Of a stretch of DNA of 64,000 bases, positions 53,699-64,000 are shown one piece after another (positions within the stretch are counted from its first letter, which is position 1; every line of letters starts with the position of its first letter). The position numbers were made by a program, and so were the translations under genes. Under the pieces are notes generated by a model. That model made no database searches. It had not been told where the DNA came from and saw only the letters and a program-made list of their open reading frames with translations. The DNA lies in the NCBI RefSeq assembly GCF_000149955.1, contig NC_030987.1, forward strand, positions 838,003 to 902,002, written 5' to 3'. Source of the stretch: Fusarium oxysporum f. sp. lycopersici 4287 (Eukaryota > Ascomycota > Sordariomycetes > Hypocreales > Nectriaceae).

Positions 53699-56600
53699 GA
53701 TCGCGGTGTCGCAATCTTGAAATCGGATCGCTAAGAGGCCGCGGAAGTGTCGTTATTCTTATATCATAATTTTATCGCGTCGCTGATGATCGGCCGTCGC
53801 TCGGCGATTCGTGGCTGTCGTGTGTAGATTGAAGGGAAGTAATTCGTGTTTGCGTTGAGCTGAGTTGTTCACGGTTGCGTTCTCCAGGAAAGATGCCCAG
53901 GAGCCTGAGAATGAGCGCGGAGTCAGCCAATCAACGTCAAGATAGGATGGAGGAAGCGGAAAGGCCAGTGCTTGGATTTCGAGATGGGGCGGCGTTGAGT
54001 GGCGTGCAGGTCTCCACTTCAACACTATTGTCGCGACAAGGAACACTTATTGTGTAGATGCTCAATAGAAACTCACCTTGGCGTTGTAACTTTGCTCTCA
54101 AGCCTTACAGCCACTATCGTCTCTGTGATATCATACTTGGTTGAATAATTCTGGAGTTGTGGAGTTTAAGCTGAAACTGAAAACTGGTGACTTTGTAAGG
54201 AAATGTTACCAGTAAATGAACATTGGACTTATAAAGGGGGTCGCCAAGGAGCATAAGATAGTTGCAATAAGATAAGATCAAATCAATACGGTAATACTCT
54301 AAGATAGATGAGCGAATGAAGATTTTTACGTTGATGTGATATGTTGAAAGAATAAATTTGCCTAGAAGCAAACTGACGAATTTATAGAGAGTAACGATGG
54401 CGTGAATCACTGCTTTACGATGGGCATCTTCTCAAACCGAGAACCTAAATAATAGATACGTGGCCGGGAACCTAACTCAAAATATTTTATCATCAAATAC
54501 ATAAGGCTTCATGTTATGCAGAAAGCAGATCAAGAGCGTAGCACGCCCACCAGCATGCACAATGCCAGGAGGTTCACGGTCAAAGGCTCGACTCATTGTT
54601 AGACGAGGCGTGAAATTGCAACCTAGCACTACAGATTTCTCTGAGAATTTAAGACTGAGAAGAGATGTAAAGTATCATGAGCCTCATTTATGGATAAATG
54701 ATGGTCACAAGTTTATTATCCAACTCAAGTCCGTGTAGGCATCAACAGACGATCTACCACCTACCGGCTCTGCTGCAGAAGACAAAAGAACCACAAGGTA
54801 GATATAAAAGAAATATAGCCTTGTATTGTAATGTTAGTATGGACTTTATATCTACTCCGAATCTGCGTGGATAGGGCGCCTCATATTGGCCATCATAAAT
54901 GAACAGGAACTTACGACTTGCTCCCCACAGCCTCACAGTAAGTATATGTGCATACTCAAAACTCATTTCAAATTGCAACCGTACGAGTAGGTGATTTTGA
55001 ATTACCGTAAAAGCCGGCCGTCTTGTTAATACAGGGTGTACGAAGGACCCAGTTGGGTGGCACACAAGTATAAGCAACGCTTGACATTGAAGCACAGTCA
55101 TTGCTTTGGACTTTTCTTTTGAGTGTTAAGGAACATAGCCCTCACAAGAAGTGCGAGTTTGTTTACTGTATTGTGTACTAGGGAAATAACCATATTAAAC
55201 ACACAGTGAATGATTAGCAACTGGCAAGGCTGGTGGCGAAGCTGCGTTTTGAAGACACTACACATTGCCACGGAAAGGCTCGCAAGTCTCTATGGCAGAA
55301 GAAAGCATTCTGTATGAGATTGACTCCATATATCGTAGATGAAACCGGTTGTTGCTCCAGGCTCACCCACCTGTTGCGGTTCCGAGTAGCCGAAACACCA
55401 CTTTGACACTTCACGATTCTGAAGTGACGCATCCATTACTGATATCACAATATAGTGAAGGGGCCTCAGAGATCAAGAAAGGTTTTTATCGTTTAATAAG
55501 GATACCAGAAATAACTAGCCTCAAGACCTGCTAAGTATATACCAAAATTGCTAGAGTCTGTACTGAACTTACCAGAGCTTTTGTATTACTTAAGATATAG
55601 GTCCCAAGTCTTCCTGCTTCGCACAGAGGAATAGATTGTATGAATATATTGTTTATATGCAGCTTGTGGGACTGTAAATATTGCTGAGTATGATAGAGAG
55701 TATTGTAGAGTCTGGCGATTGTCACAGAGACTTCATCGGCAGGGAATGAAGGATGGAGGCAGGTTATTTATTACTCGGTCAAAGCTGGAGATAATCGTCT
55801 ATCGCATTACTAATGATATAAGTTGTCCTACAGGTGAGATGTCGCAGTTCGTAAAGCAAGATCCAGAATTCTGGTAAAGGTAACAATCTGCTATCTTCCA
55901 ATCCGGTTAAACATACATAAACTCACATAACCTGCATACAAGCGCCATGAGCTGTCATTGTAATTTCCAAATTACAAACCCCAAATTCCCCCAACCTCGC
56001 TTGCTTCAAATGATCCCCGAAAACACAGCTCAATTCGGTCAAACACAGCGCCCATACGAAAACAAGCTTCCATAGCGAAATCTACCCTCCATAATACACG
56101 ATCATCACTATGATCAACCCTCTATAACACAAGATCAATACTCTACAATACCAGAGATTGCAACATGATTCGATGGGTAATCCCAAATGACGCAAAAGCT
56201 CGGCGGATTCCTGATTGGGGAGTATCATGACAGGGCAGCATTGCATAGAACAAATCCTACACAAAATAAGCACAATATTCTTTTTGGCCCCCAATCGTTT
56301 ATCTCAATATCGAGCAAGTTTTGGAAACACCGGTCTATACATCGTGGCACCATAGGTGTATCTAAAGCCATTGAGTTGGACGGTGAGGTAAACTTGCGCA
56401 GGGATGATGCCAGGAGATGAAGTCTGCCTTGACTGTTTCACTCCATGAATGCTGCGGACGTCACACTGGGGCCTGCTGGGGTAATCACGAATGATGCATC
56501 GTTGATGGGAACAGGGTAGAGAAAAGGATACAGTGTATTTCTACTAAGTTCTGTTCGTCGTGTAGTGTATGACGAGTACTGAATGCTTCAATAACAATAA

Positions 56601-56819
56601 TAAGTACAAGGATTTTGAAAGCAATAATGCCACCCTCTAACAGCACAAGAATCCTCCCAGTTGGATATTAACGCCGTCAATAACACGGTGATCATAAACT
56701 CATTAAACTTGCGCTTGCGACTGGTCAGCTTCCGGGGCTGCTTCTGCTGCTCGGCGTGCCCGGCGACGCCTGACACACTTTATCACGAAAAAAGGAACAA
56801 GGATAAGGAGGAAAGCCAA
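53699..56819. other. 3.1-kb gene-free, AT-rich region
   Basis: From the TAF1 start to the 3' end of the Gly/Ser-rich gene. The first 350 bp are TAF1 promoter. From about 54,060 on, base composition turns AT-rich and no frame shows a domain or splice-linked partner. It may be decayed repeat DNA, but I see no terminal repeats or coding remnants that prove it. Confidence 0.45.
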
Positions 56820-57680
56820 CTAGACAATCTCGACTATTCCCACGACGATGCTGAGTATAACTACCAAGCCAAAATGCTCTGTGGTAAGAAAAGCACGTCT
56901 TGATAGTGCTCCATTGTCTGATGCATTCTCGTCAGGGAGGGCTGTGTCATTGGGCAGAGTCCCGTTGATGAGGATTGTCATTGTGCCGTTGACCTCTGCG
57001 ACGTTGACGATGGACTTGTTGAGCGCGTCGTAGCTTCCGTTTCCGATGAGTTCGTCGAAGTATTGGGTGCTGTTGTTGTCGTCGCATGCGCAGTACTCGT
57101 ATCGCGAGCATCCGCAGAGGACATCACGCTCTTCGTCCTCATCGCTGGTGTCGTTGTGATAATGGTAGGGATGCGAGTAAGGATACATGTATGCACCGTA
57201 GAGCCAAACGCCAGGCCAGAATGCCAGAGCAGCACCACCTAGAGCGTAAGGCGCAATTCTTCCGGGACTTGAGCCGCCGGACTTGTAAGGTCGTGATGAA
57301 CCACCGGGGTAGTATCGACCGCCTGCGAAGCTGGGCTGAGGACCGACACCGCGAGAACCGCCGCCGCCGCCTGATGAACCTGGACGATATGATGAGCCTT
57401 TTGAACCACTACCGCTACTGCTGCTTCCACGACTGCTGCCGCTTCCACTGCTTCCACGGGAGCTCCCACCTCTGCTGCCACTGCCAGATGATCCTCTTGA
57501 ACCTCCGCCGCTGGAACCTCCGCGTGCTCCACCACCACCGCCGCCACGACGCTTGTAAAGCTCGTGCTCATCAGCGCTGGGTTCAGACTCGATGCGCTTT
57601 ATGTGACGGGGTACGTCGGCAGCCGACGCGACCGTTGATGTGATGAGTGTGAATAGCACGACTGCGAAGTCTGGTCTCAT
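56820..57680 (-). CDS. secreted Gly/Ser-rich membrane-anchored protein
   Basis: Single exon, 286 aa. Signal peptide (MRPDFAVVLFTLITSTVAS), dibasic sites HIKR and YKRR that fit Kex2 cleavage at about 30 and 45, then a Gly/Ser/Arg low-complexity block from 46 to about 115. A conserved part follows: IAPYALGGAALAFWPGVWLYGAY, acidic DTSDEDEERDVLCGCSRYEYCACDDN with four cysteines, and ILINGTLPNDTALPDEN with several N-glycosylation sequons. It ends in a hydrophobic helix, HFGLVVILSIVVGIVEIV, likely a membrane or GPI-type anchor. Similar layouts occur in fungal proteins of unknown function; no role can be assigned. Confidence 0.8.
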   Translation of the reverse strand: MRPDFAVVLFTLITSTVASAADVPRHIKRIESEPSADEHELYKRRGGGGGGARGGSSGGGSRGSSGSGSRGGSSRGSSGSGSSRGSSSSGSGSKGSSYRPGSSGGGGGSRGVGPQPSFAGGRYYPGGSSRPYKSGGSSPGRIAPYALGGAALAFWPGVWLYGAYMYPYSHPYHYHNDTSDEDEERDVLCGCSRYEYCACDDNNSTQYFDELIGNGSYDALNKSIVNVAEVNGTMTILINGTLPNDTALPDENASDNGALSRRAFLTTEHFGLVVILSIVVGIVEIV

Positions 57681-59620
57681 TGTGGGCCAAGCTGTCTTGG
57701 TATGACGAAAGGATGCAGGTAGGTGTAGGCGAGATGAAACAAAGAAGTGTCGATTGTGAATTGGAAACCAGAGTCAAGCGAAGACCAAAAGATTTCGGAT
57801 TAGAAGATGCCAAACCGACGAGAAACAAAAAAAAGTCGTGAGTTTGAGTTTGGGGGTGTAACAAGATGGAACAGTCCGAAGTGGGCAGTTCCAAGGTTTA
57901 ATACCCGAAATCCGAATTGAGGAAGGGTAAGTAAGACTGAATTGATGACGGGGGTAATTGCAAGGATCCACAAGGTGTGCTTTCTCTTCTAGATTCGGAG
58001 GCTGTGACGGAGGCGACAACGACAGAAGATCACGGGGTTGACCTTCTATGATGAGGTTCAAGGGGCGAATGAGGTAAACAGAAATGATGATGTCGCTCTT
58101 TCCAGAAGGATTGGGGGCGACGATCGACCGCTAAACAGCAAGAACAAGCGGATGTCTTGGCTGAGCTGTAATGAGGTCACTGAACGACCGGTTTTGGTAG
58201 CTCCTTCGAGATGATGACTGATTGAGAAGAAGGAAATTGCCAAGGCATGAAGAATTGTCTTCTTTATATTCTGCTCTAAGGAGGTAATTCACCGTAGGAA
58301 GCGGAAAGAGCATTGGTCTCTGGCGTTTTTTTAGCTTTGACGAGCTGAAAAGAGGCCAATCTCTGAAAACAAATTAAGTTAGGCTCCAGCCAAAAAGTGC
58401 TTTGACTTTTGTTGTTTTTGGCGGAGACAAAAAGCAGCCCTACCAAAGTGGCTTAGCCAGAGGAACCATTCACAGCGGTCTAATTACTTTGGAGCGTGTT
58501 TGTGGTGGTTTGCTGCATTGCAGAGGCGCGCATCAAGAGACAAAGAAACGGAATGAAGGTCCGACTGCCTTGGCTCAGCCTTAATCCAGACACAAGCTTC
58601 ATTTAGCGAGACAGTAAATTTCTCTTGTGTTGATGCTGGTCAATAATCTGTTGGGTTCCGTGGTAATGTCATTACCAATTGACCACTGTTTCAAGGATGA
58701 TTGAGCGATGATCGTGGGTCTGTGACATAAAGGACCCTGGAGTTGGCATGGGCGTATAAGCTTGTCGGGGTTAAGCTTGCAGCGCCGCAACATGCAGGCG
58801 ATTGCATTTCTCATTGGTTTACATCCTTGTTTAGTGTGGATCAAGGCTGTCACTGAGGCAGATTCAATTGAACCAACCTGAAAGAGACATTTTGCTACGA
58901 CTTTCCAATACGCCAAAAGTCCGCTTGTGACTGTCAAAGCTTTCTTTCAATTAAAATCTTAGAAGATATTGGCATTCCTGAATTGATCTTTTATTAGAGA
59001 TGTGGCTGAAGCTGAGACGTGAATTCATCCAGGTAAGATTTGTTCGTATATAGGGACGGGACAATTCACGGAGACGAAGACGGAATCCCGCAGGAGAATA
59101 AACTTCAAATGTGGCGATGCGTACTGATCACCACGTGGTCTTGCACGATTTGGAAGTCCCCGATCTGTATGCCTTAACCTTACAATCTTGGCTGCGTGAA
59201 AAAACGTTCCATATTTCTAACGAGACCTTCCTCTCTCGTTCGTTCTTTGATGCATCTCCGCCATAGCCACCGCGCCCCCGCATGATGCTAGAGTGACAGT
59301 CTGTCACATGAGGCTGTGCAGTGTGCAATTGTTATTGCTTGCAGCATTCTAGAAGCATGGAATTGGCGGCCTGATTTTTAGCATTCAGCCAAGATCAGGC
59401 ACCCGTGCTTTCGCTCAGGACTTGGCGCACTAGAGTTTTCAGTACATCTCCGATGGCGGGGACTGGGCGGATATAAACATCACGAGTTGTCGCTCAGTGG
59501 CGATGAATGGTTGGATGATCGCCTGGTTTCTGGGTGAATGAATTGATGATCGCTCGGCGTTACCGAGAAGGACTGAGAGTCAAGTGTAAATATTTGGGAG
59601 GCAGCCGTGAACTCAGCCTT
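57681..59620. other. 1.9-kb gene-free region
   Basis: Upstream of the Gly/Ser-rich gene and downstream of the C2H2/Zn2Cys6 regulator. No frame with domain support; no RNA gene recognised. Confidence 0.5.
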
Positions 59621-61481
59621 TCAGTTCTTCGCTGTACCTGGGCTTTCTTGTCCATACTTCTGAACGAAGTCGTGAAAGACAGCCGTGTCATAACATGCGA
59701 TATCCTGAAGATAAGCTGAATTCTTTGCTTCACCAGATTCGATGAGTTCAATGGTCCGCCTGGACAAAGCCATAACCTCAGGAGTATGTTTTCCTATTCC
59801 GAGCCACCTCCTCTCATCCTCTGGAATACGTTCAAAAGCATCCATCCAAAGAGAGTCCCATCTATCCAATGCACGTAGCAACATTTTGGAATAGTCGGGT
59901 GATACTACTGACGTACGATAATGAAATATGTGACGCCCAAGACCTGGCAAAGATCAGTATTTGTCATTTATTGACTGTCCTGGGTTGTGACGTACCTGAA
60001 GAGAGATAAAAGAGATCTGAATGGTCTAATTTTCCAAAGGAGTCTCTAGTAGCAGGCGTCCATTCTTCATCAAGCATTCCTGCTATCGCTTCGCTGCAGC
60101 TTGAAGGATAAGACCTCGTTAATCTATACCGCGACCTTTCTTGAAAAACCAAGCTTGAATCTGCCTCCCAGATATCACTCGGACATGGCAGATCTACAGT
60201 CATCTCCTTTGATGCTATGATGGGTGGGTGGTTACAGAAGAGCCCCAGGAGTGAGTCATTCATAAAAGTCCATGTAACGACCCTTATACACGTCTCCCGG
60301 TGAACAAAATCTTGCCAGCTTTTGCCGGGCTCGTGTTTGAGACTCATCATGTTTGATTTTCTCAACGTCGCGACTAGTGTTGGAATTCTTTTGCTTGCTA
60401 TCCTTCTGCGAGCTTCGATGTGATTTGCGCTGCCTTCGAGAGTATTCATCAACACCGCAGCTTGGCATATTTCAAGCATGTGTTGTGAAGTAACTGGGCT
60501 GACATCTTGACCTGACAATTCTTTTAGCTCCTTGTATACATACTTTTCTGCTAATTCTAGCAGCGGTGTATTAATATATGAGGGAGAAGATTGATTTAGG
60601 CATTGAAGATAAACAGTTCCAGTCAACACTACAGCTAGCAGCAGGTGGAGTGAAACCTTTTCAGGATCAAATGTTGGCCAGTGTATCGTATCCTGATGGT
60701 AATGCCTCCGGCGGAAGAAGAAGACCAAAACATGCTGAAAATGAGATGTTGTAAAGAATCCTCTTTGGCAACTTTGGTCGAGTCCTTCCCCAAGATGAGG
60801 CTTGTTGGTAGTCAGTCCTTGAAGAATATTTGACAGAGTGACTATTCGTGTCGATAGAGCATCGATCGAGTTGGTAGAAGGACCAAAGATACCAGAGAAT
60901 TGTAGCGGATTGTTTTCGGTATCACCATAGTCCTGGGGTTCATCTAGAAGCATGTCGGATAGATCAAAGAGAAGAAATCTTGGATCGACCGTCCCTGAGC
61001 TCCAACCGACCGTCTCCGTCTCGCGTTGCTTCCAAGCAGGTATCTCTGATGTTCTTTCCGGCTCTCGAGCAACAATGGCATCCATTGATGGATGAGTTGG
61101 ATTGCTAGCCTGTAGAAGAAAAGAGAAGCTGGGACGGTCATCCTTGCAGACCTCTCTCGGATTAAAGGTCGCTCGATGTGAAGGGTCATGACATGGTGAA
61201 CTATATGCGCAATCAATGCCACGAGCTGAGCACCGATGACAAGGAAGTTCCGAGTCACAAGAGACCTTCACTCGCGCGCAGTTATTACAAGCTCGAAGCT
61301 TTCTGCCTCGTTTGGCTTGTGGTGGGAGAGGTCGGCCCTGTCGGGCATTGCAAGAGCGTGCATGCCGACGAGCGACATCAGCCCTGCGGAAGGACTTTTG
61401 ACAGAATGGACACTCATTCTGATGAGTGGATAGGGGTTTGCTATAGACGGAACATCCCGGGGCCTGATATGGAGTAGCCAT
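59621..61481 (-). CDS. dual C2H2-type plus Zn2Cys6 transcription factor
   Basis: Exons 59996-61481 and 59621-59943, 52-nt intron, 602 aa. Two zinc modules sit side by side: CPFCQKSFRRADVARRHARSC (24-44), a finger whose last ligand is Cys rather than His, and a binuclear cluster from ACNNCARVKVSC to CAY (about 64-92) with C-x2-C-x6-C-x5-C-x2-C-x6-C. Later a fungal_trans region: FFFRRRHYHQDTIHWPTFDP, LLLAVVLTGTVYLQ, CIRVVTWTFMNDSLLGLFCN. Such double-finger regulators often lie in secondary metabolite or nutrient clusters. The gene is divergent from a complex I PSST paralogue, 224 bp apart, suggesting it may control that gene. Confidence 0.9.
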
Positions 61482-61705
61482 CTGAGAGGTACGTGGATGA
61501 AAGAGGTTGAAGTTGGGTCATGTGGGAATTTTCCGACGGTGAGCAGCAATAAGTGGAGCTATGTGGTCAATTCCCGTTCCGACCTGGTCCCCGGCGAAGG
61601 GTCTTATATAGCCAGCAGCACGACTGATTTTGTCTTTCTTGTTTCCTAGAAAATTAGATTTATTTACTTATACGAGATATTCAAATATGACCAGATTACA
61701 ATTAG
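61482..61705. promoter_or_regulatory. short bidirectional promoter between regulator and PSST paralogue
   Basis: 224 bp between the divergent coding regions (less if the putative first exon at 61521 is used). It contains a TATATAG-like stretch near 61604. Shared control of both genes is likely. Confidence 0.5.
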
Positions 61706-62463
61706 CAAGATGTGAGCAATAACTCTAAAGAGCTTATCGACTTCGACTTACACCATCCTCCAGCTATAGCTCGGCCTCTCTCCATCACAGCTACTTCAAC
61801 AATCCCACAGCAAGCTCATAGAATAACAGACAACCGATTCGATTTTCAGAGACGGAATGGTTCCTCCAAGGCGGCTAAGGATATAGCACCTATTACGCAC
61901 CCAGCTTCGCTCGCCGATGTTAAGCCAAACAACCTAGTCGACTATGCCCTGTACGTACTCAAACCCGTGCCACGATGAAAAGAAGAAGCTAAAAAGATGT
62001 GTAATAAAGCACGACGCTAGATAAGGTAGCCAATTGGGGCCGAACTGGCTCCCTTTGGCCATTGAGCTTCGGCCTGGCCTGCTGCAGTATCGAAATGATG
62101 CACGTTTCAATGCCACGCTACGACCAAGACCGTCTCGGCATCATCTTCCGCGCCTCCCCTAGACAGTCAGATGTAATGATCGTGGCAGGGACTGTCACAA
62201 ATAAAATGGCCCCTGCATTACGACAAGTCTACGATCAGATGCCTGAGCCTCGTTGGGTTATCAGCATGGGATCTTGTGCCAATGGAGGAGGGTACTATTA
62301 CTACAGCTATAGCGTTGTAAGGGGAGTTGATCGTATTGTTCCGGTCGATATCTTCGTTCCTGGCTGCCCACCTACTGCTGAGGCTTTGATGTATGGCGTG
62401 TTTCAGCTGCAAAGGAAGATCAGGAGTCAGAGAGCTTCGAGGATGTGGTATCGAAAGAAGTAG
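61706..62463 (+). CDS. paralogue of complex I PSST subunit (NDUFS7/NuoB, 20-kDa); 5' end unresolved
   Basis: Exons 61706-61950 and 62010-62463 joined by a 59-nt intron. The core is an intact NuoB-like subunit that holds the terminal N2 Fe-S cluster and part of the ubiquinone pocket: [117 protein letters not shown]. The four N2 ligands (CC, GSC, PGC) are all present. The frame has no ATG; an in-frame stop at 61703 precedes it. One possible first exon is ATG 61521-61539, spliced with a GTGAGC donor to 61710, but it gives an acidic start instead of a matrix presequence. The gene may be a decaying or specialised copy; a standard copy should exist elsewhere in the genome. Confidence 0.8.
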
Positions 62464-62547
62464 ACTACACATTGGGGGAGCTGTAAGACTATAGAGTACA
62501 TGGATGTCATACTATTACATAGAATAAGGACAAAAGGTCTACCCTGA

Positions 62548-64000
62548 TCAAAACATGTTCGGGAAGAGAAATCGATCCAAATCAGCATAGTCGAAACTGG
62601 AAAGATCTCCAACCAAGTTATTCAGCCATCTCATATCATCCATTTCTGTAACGGGAGTCTCATCTCGCGTCTCTGGAAGGGAAACTATCGGGAAGGTTTT
62701 AAGTATGTCACTCAAGTTCGATGCACACTTCTCCTTGCGCCTCTGTTGCATCAGTATAAGCAGAGAAGCCGTGTTGAGAGCCTCTTTCGTAGCATTAGTG
62801 TTATACACAGTAGCAACATTACTCAAACATTGCATTGCATCCTTGAGCTGAGCTATCGATTCTCCCGTGTCAATGGCTAGTAGGACACAGATAATTTGAA
62901 ACGGCACATTGGCCATGTGATGCCATGGCGAGCGAGCATCTAAAATAGCTTGAGCTGCTTCGATGCCTGTTTTTGTGATAGAGAGGATCTGGTCAAGAAC
63001 CTTTCCTGAGAACGTCGTGTTCATAGATTGAAGTCGACGGCAGAGACATAAGGCGAGGTTTGTCTGTGCCATAATCGATGGCGGAACAGAATGAGTCCTG
63101 CTTAAGACAGTTGACAGCGAGGCCTCAAGCTCGGAAACGTCTTGCGTCTTATTCGGATCAAGCTCTGTTGAGTAGGGGAGTAACTCCATGAGCTCATGGG
63201 TATAGTCTCCTTCTCTGGAACATGGCATCTCGAGTGTTGAGTTGCATAGTATAGTTCTGGAACGACCCATGTCAAATGAAATCCATATGTTGAGGTGCTC
63301 GGCGACAGCAAAGAGCCTTCTCCGAAGCTCGGCATCGACCTTTTCTTCTGTTACTGGAAGGACTGATTCTTGGGATGGTTCACAATGCAGGCCAGCTGCT
63401 TCGAGCATGTGCATAAGAATTGAACTAGCCATCCATGCTGTGTGAGGTGTTCCAGCTATTCTCAGATATACGACTCGAAGTAGCCAACCTGTGACACTAG
63501 CAGCAGATGGGCCATCGGACATCTTCTGCTCGAGGATGAATCTTGCTGTTTCTATTAAGTCAAGCTCCACTGGTGGAGGCTCAACTTGCGAGAATAAGCA
63601 CCCGATAGCTGCTATACCGCAGAGGATAGAGTCTTGTGACTGATCGTATATATAACCAGCCCATCTACCTTGTATGGTCTGTGAGATATCGTCACGATCA
63701 ACAAAACCATAGATTGGGTCCATCTTTTGAAAGTAGACAGCACTCAAGCTCTCCATGTCTTCTTTCGACAGTAAGTCTGTGATCGGTCTCGAGACAGGAA
63801 CATGGGAAGACTTCCGTGCTCCAAGAAATGCATTCCAAGAGAAAGTGTGCATCCTCGGCGCATTCTTAGGATCCAACCTCAATGCCAACCTTCTAAGAAA
63901 CGCAGCCCCAGAATTCGCCTCCAGCGACTGCAGATGCCTTGGCGACGTAGCATGATCACTCCTCGAAGGTCTAGATTCCTTCTCAGTATGAACAGGAGGT
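62548..64000 (-). CDS. fungal_trans-domain transcription factor (5' end beyond window)
   Basis: Frame is open from the right window edge to a stop at 62548, 483 codons visible, with no ATG needed inside. Upstream residues are polar (SRPSRSDHATSPRHLQSLEA) and lead to RLALRLDPKNAPRMHTFSWN and a middle-homology region: LSAVYFQKMDPIYGFVDRDD, IAAIGCLFSQVEPPP, WMASSILMHMLEAAGLHCEP, ELRRRLFAVAEHLNIWISFD. The DNA-binding part should lie to the right of the window and is not seen. Ends 85 bp from the convergent PSST paralogue. Target unknown. Confidence 0.85.
   Translation of the reverse strand, partial: PPVHTEKESRPSRSDHATSPRHLQSLEANSGAAFLRRLALRLDPKNAPRMHTFSWNAFLGARKSSHVPVSRPITDLLSKEDMESLSAVYFQKMDPIYGFVDRDDISQTIQGRWAGYIYDQSQDSILCGIAAIGCLFSQVEPPPVELDLIETARFILEQKMSDGPSAASVTGWLLRVVYLRIAGTPHTAWMASSILMHMLEAAGLHCEPSQESVLPVTEEKVDAELRRRLFAVAEHLNIWISFDMGRSRTILCNSTLEMPCSREGDYTHELMELLPYSTELDPNKTQDVSELEASLSTVLSRTHSVPPSIMAQTNLALCLCRRLQSMNTTFSGKVLDQILSITKTGIEAAQAILDARSPWHHMANVPFQIICVLLAIDTGESIAQLKDAMQCLSNVATVYNTNATKEALNTASLLILMQQRRKEKCASNLSDILKTFPIVSLPETRDETPVTEMDDMRWLNNLVGDLSSFDYADLDRFLFPNMF

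Noticed and set aside
54061..56800. Possible RIP-mutated transposon remnant
   Set aside because: The region is AT-rich, but I found no terminal repeats, target duplications or degenerate transposase/polymerase reading; a RIP index calculation would be needed.
57239..57571. Val/Ala-rich 110-codon minus-strand frame
   Set aside because: Frame-shifted shadow of the Gly/Ser repeat block of the secreted protein.

Overview
The window is nuclear DNA of a filamentous ascomycete, most likely a Fusarium or close Sordariomycete relative. The evidence is short GT-AG introns (mostly 41-90 nt) with CTAAC/CTGAC-like branch sites, many Zn2Cys6 regulators, HET and eqolisin families, and PRODH/P5CDH in divergent order. 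The genus is an inference from gene style; no search was run. I rebuilt 24 protein genes by joining exons in frame. Two run off the window: a Zn2Cys6 regulator at the left edge and a regulator at the right edge.

Left part (1-13 kb): a Zn2Cys6 regulator, a flavin-reductase-like protein, then the proline catabolic pair (proline dehydrogenase and P5C dehydrogenase) transcribed divergently from a 572-bp promoter that carries two GTCGG-N9-CCGAC palindromes. These are followed by a secreted glutamic peptidase (G1), a degenerate second P5C dehydrogenase 3' end, a HET protein with a WW-like insertion, and a Zn2Cys6 regulator whose upstream region contains a retroelement-like insertion with target-site duplications.

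Middle (14-33 kb): a small sugar-catabolic group (two Gfo/Idh/MocA oxidoreductases and one MFS sugar porter). Its promoters share a 13-bp motif with the promoter of the Zn2Cys6 regulator, so the four genes look like one regulon. Then come a membrane protein of unknown function, a secreted protein made of seven cysteine-rich repeats with Kex2-type sites, a divergent pair consisting of a Zn-cluster-only protein and a regulatory-domain-only protein, a TDA10-type kinase, a tartrate/isopropylmalate-type dehydrogenase, and an RBR ubiquitin ligase.

Right part (33-64 kb): gene-sparse. It has a hexose transporter, a soluble fumarate reductase with cytochrome b5 domain, a fasciclin protein, the MADS regulator RLM1, and TAF1 with a long 3' intron holding a charged open frame. 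A Gly/Ser-rich secreted protein follows. At the right end, a paralogue of the complex I PSST subunit shares a 224-bp promoter with a C2H2/Zn2Cys6 regulator, and a second regulator lies next to it. Several gene-free stretches of 1-3.4 kb separate these genes. No tRNA, rRNA or CRISPR was recognised.
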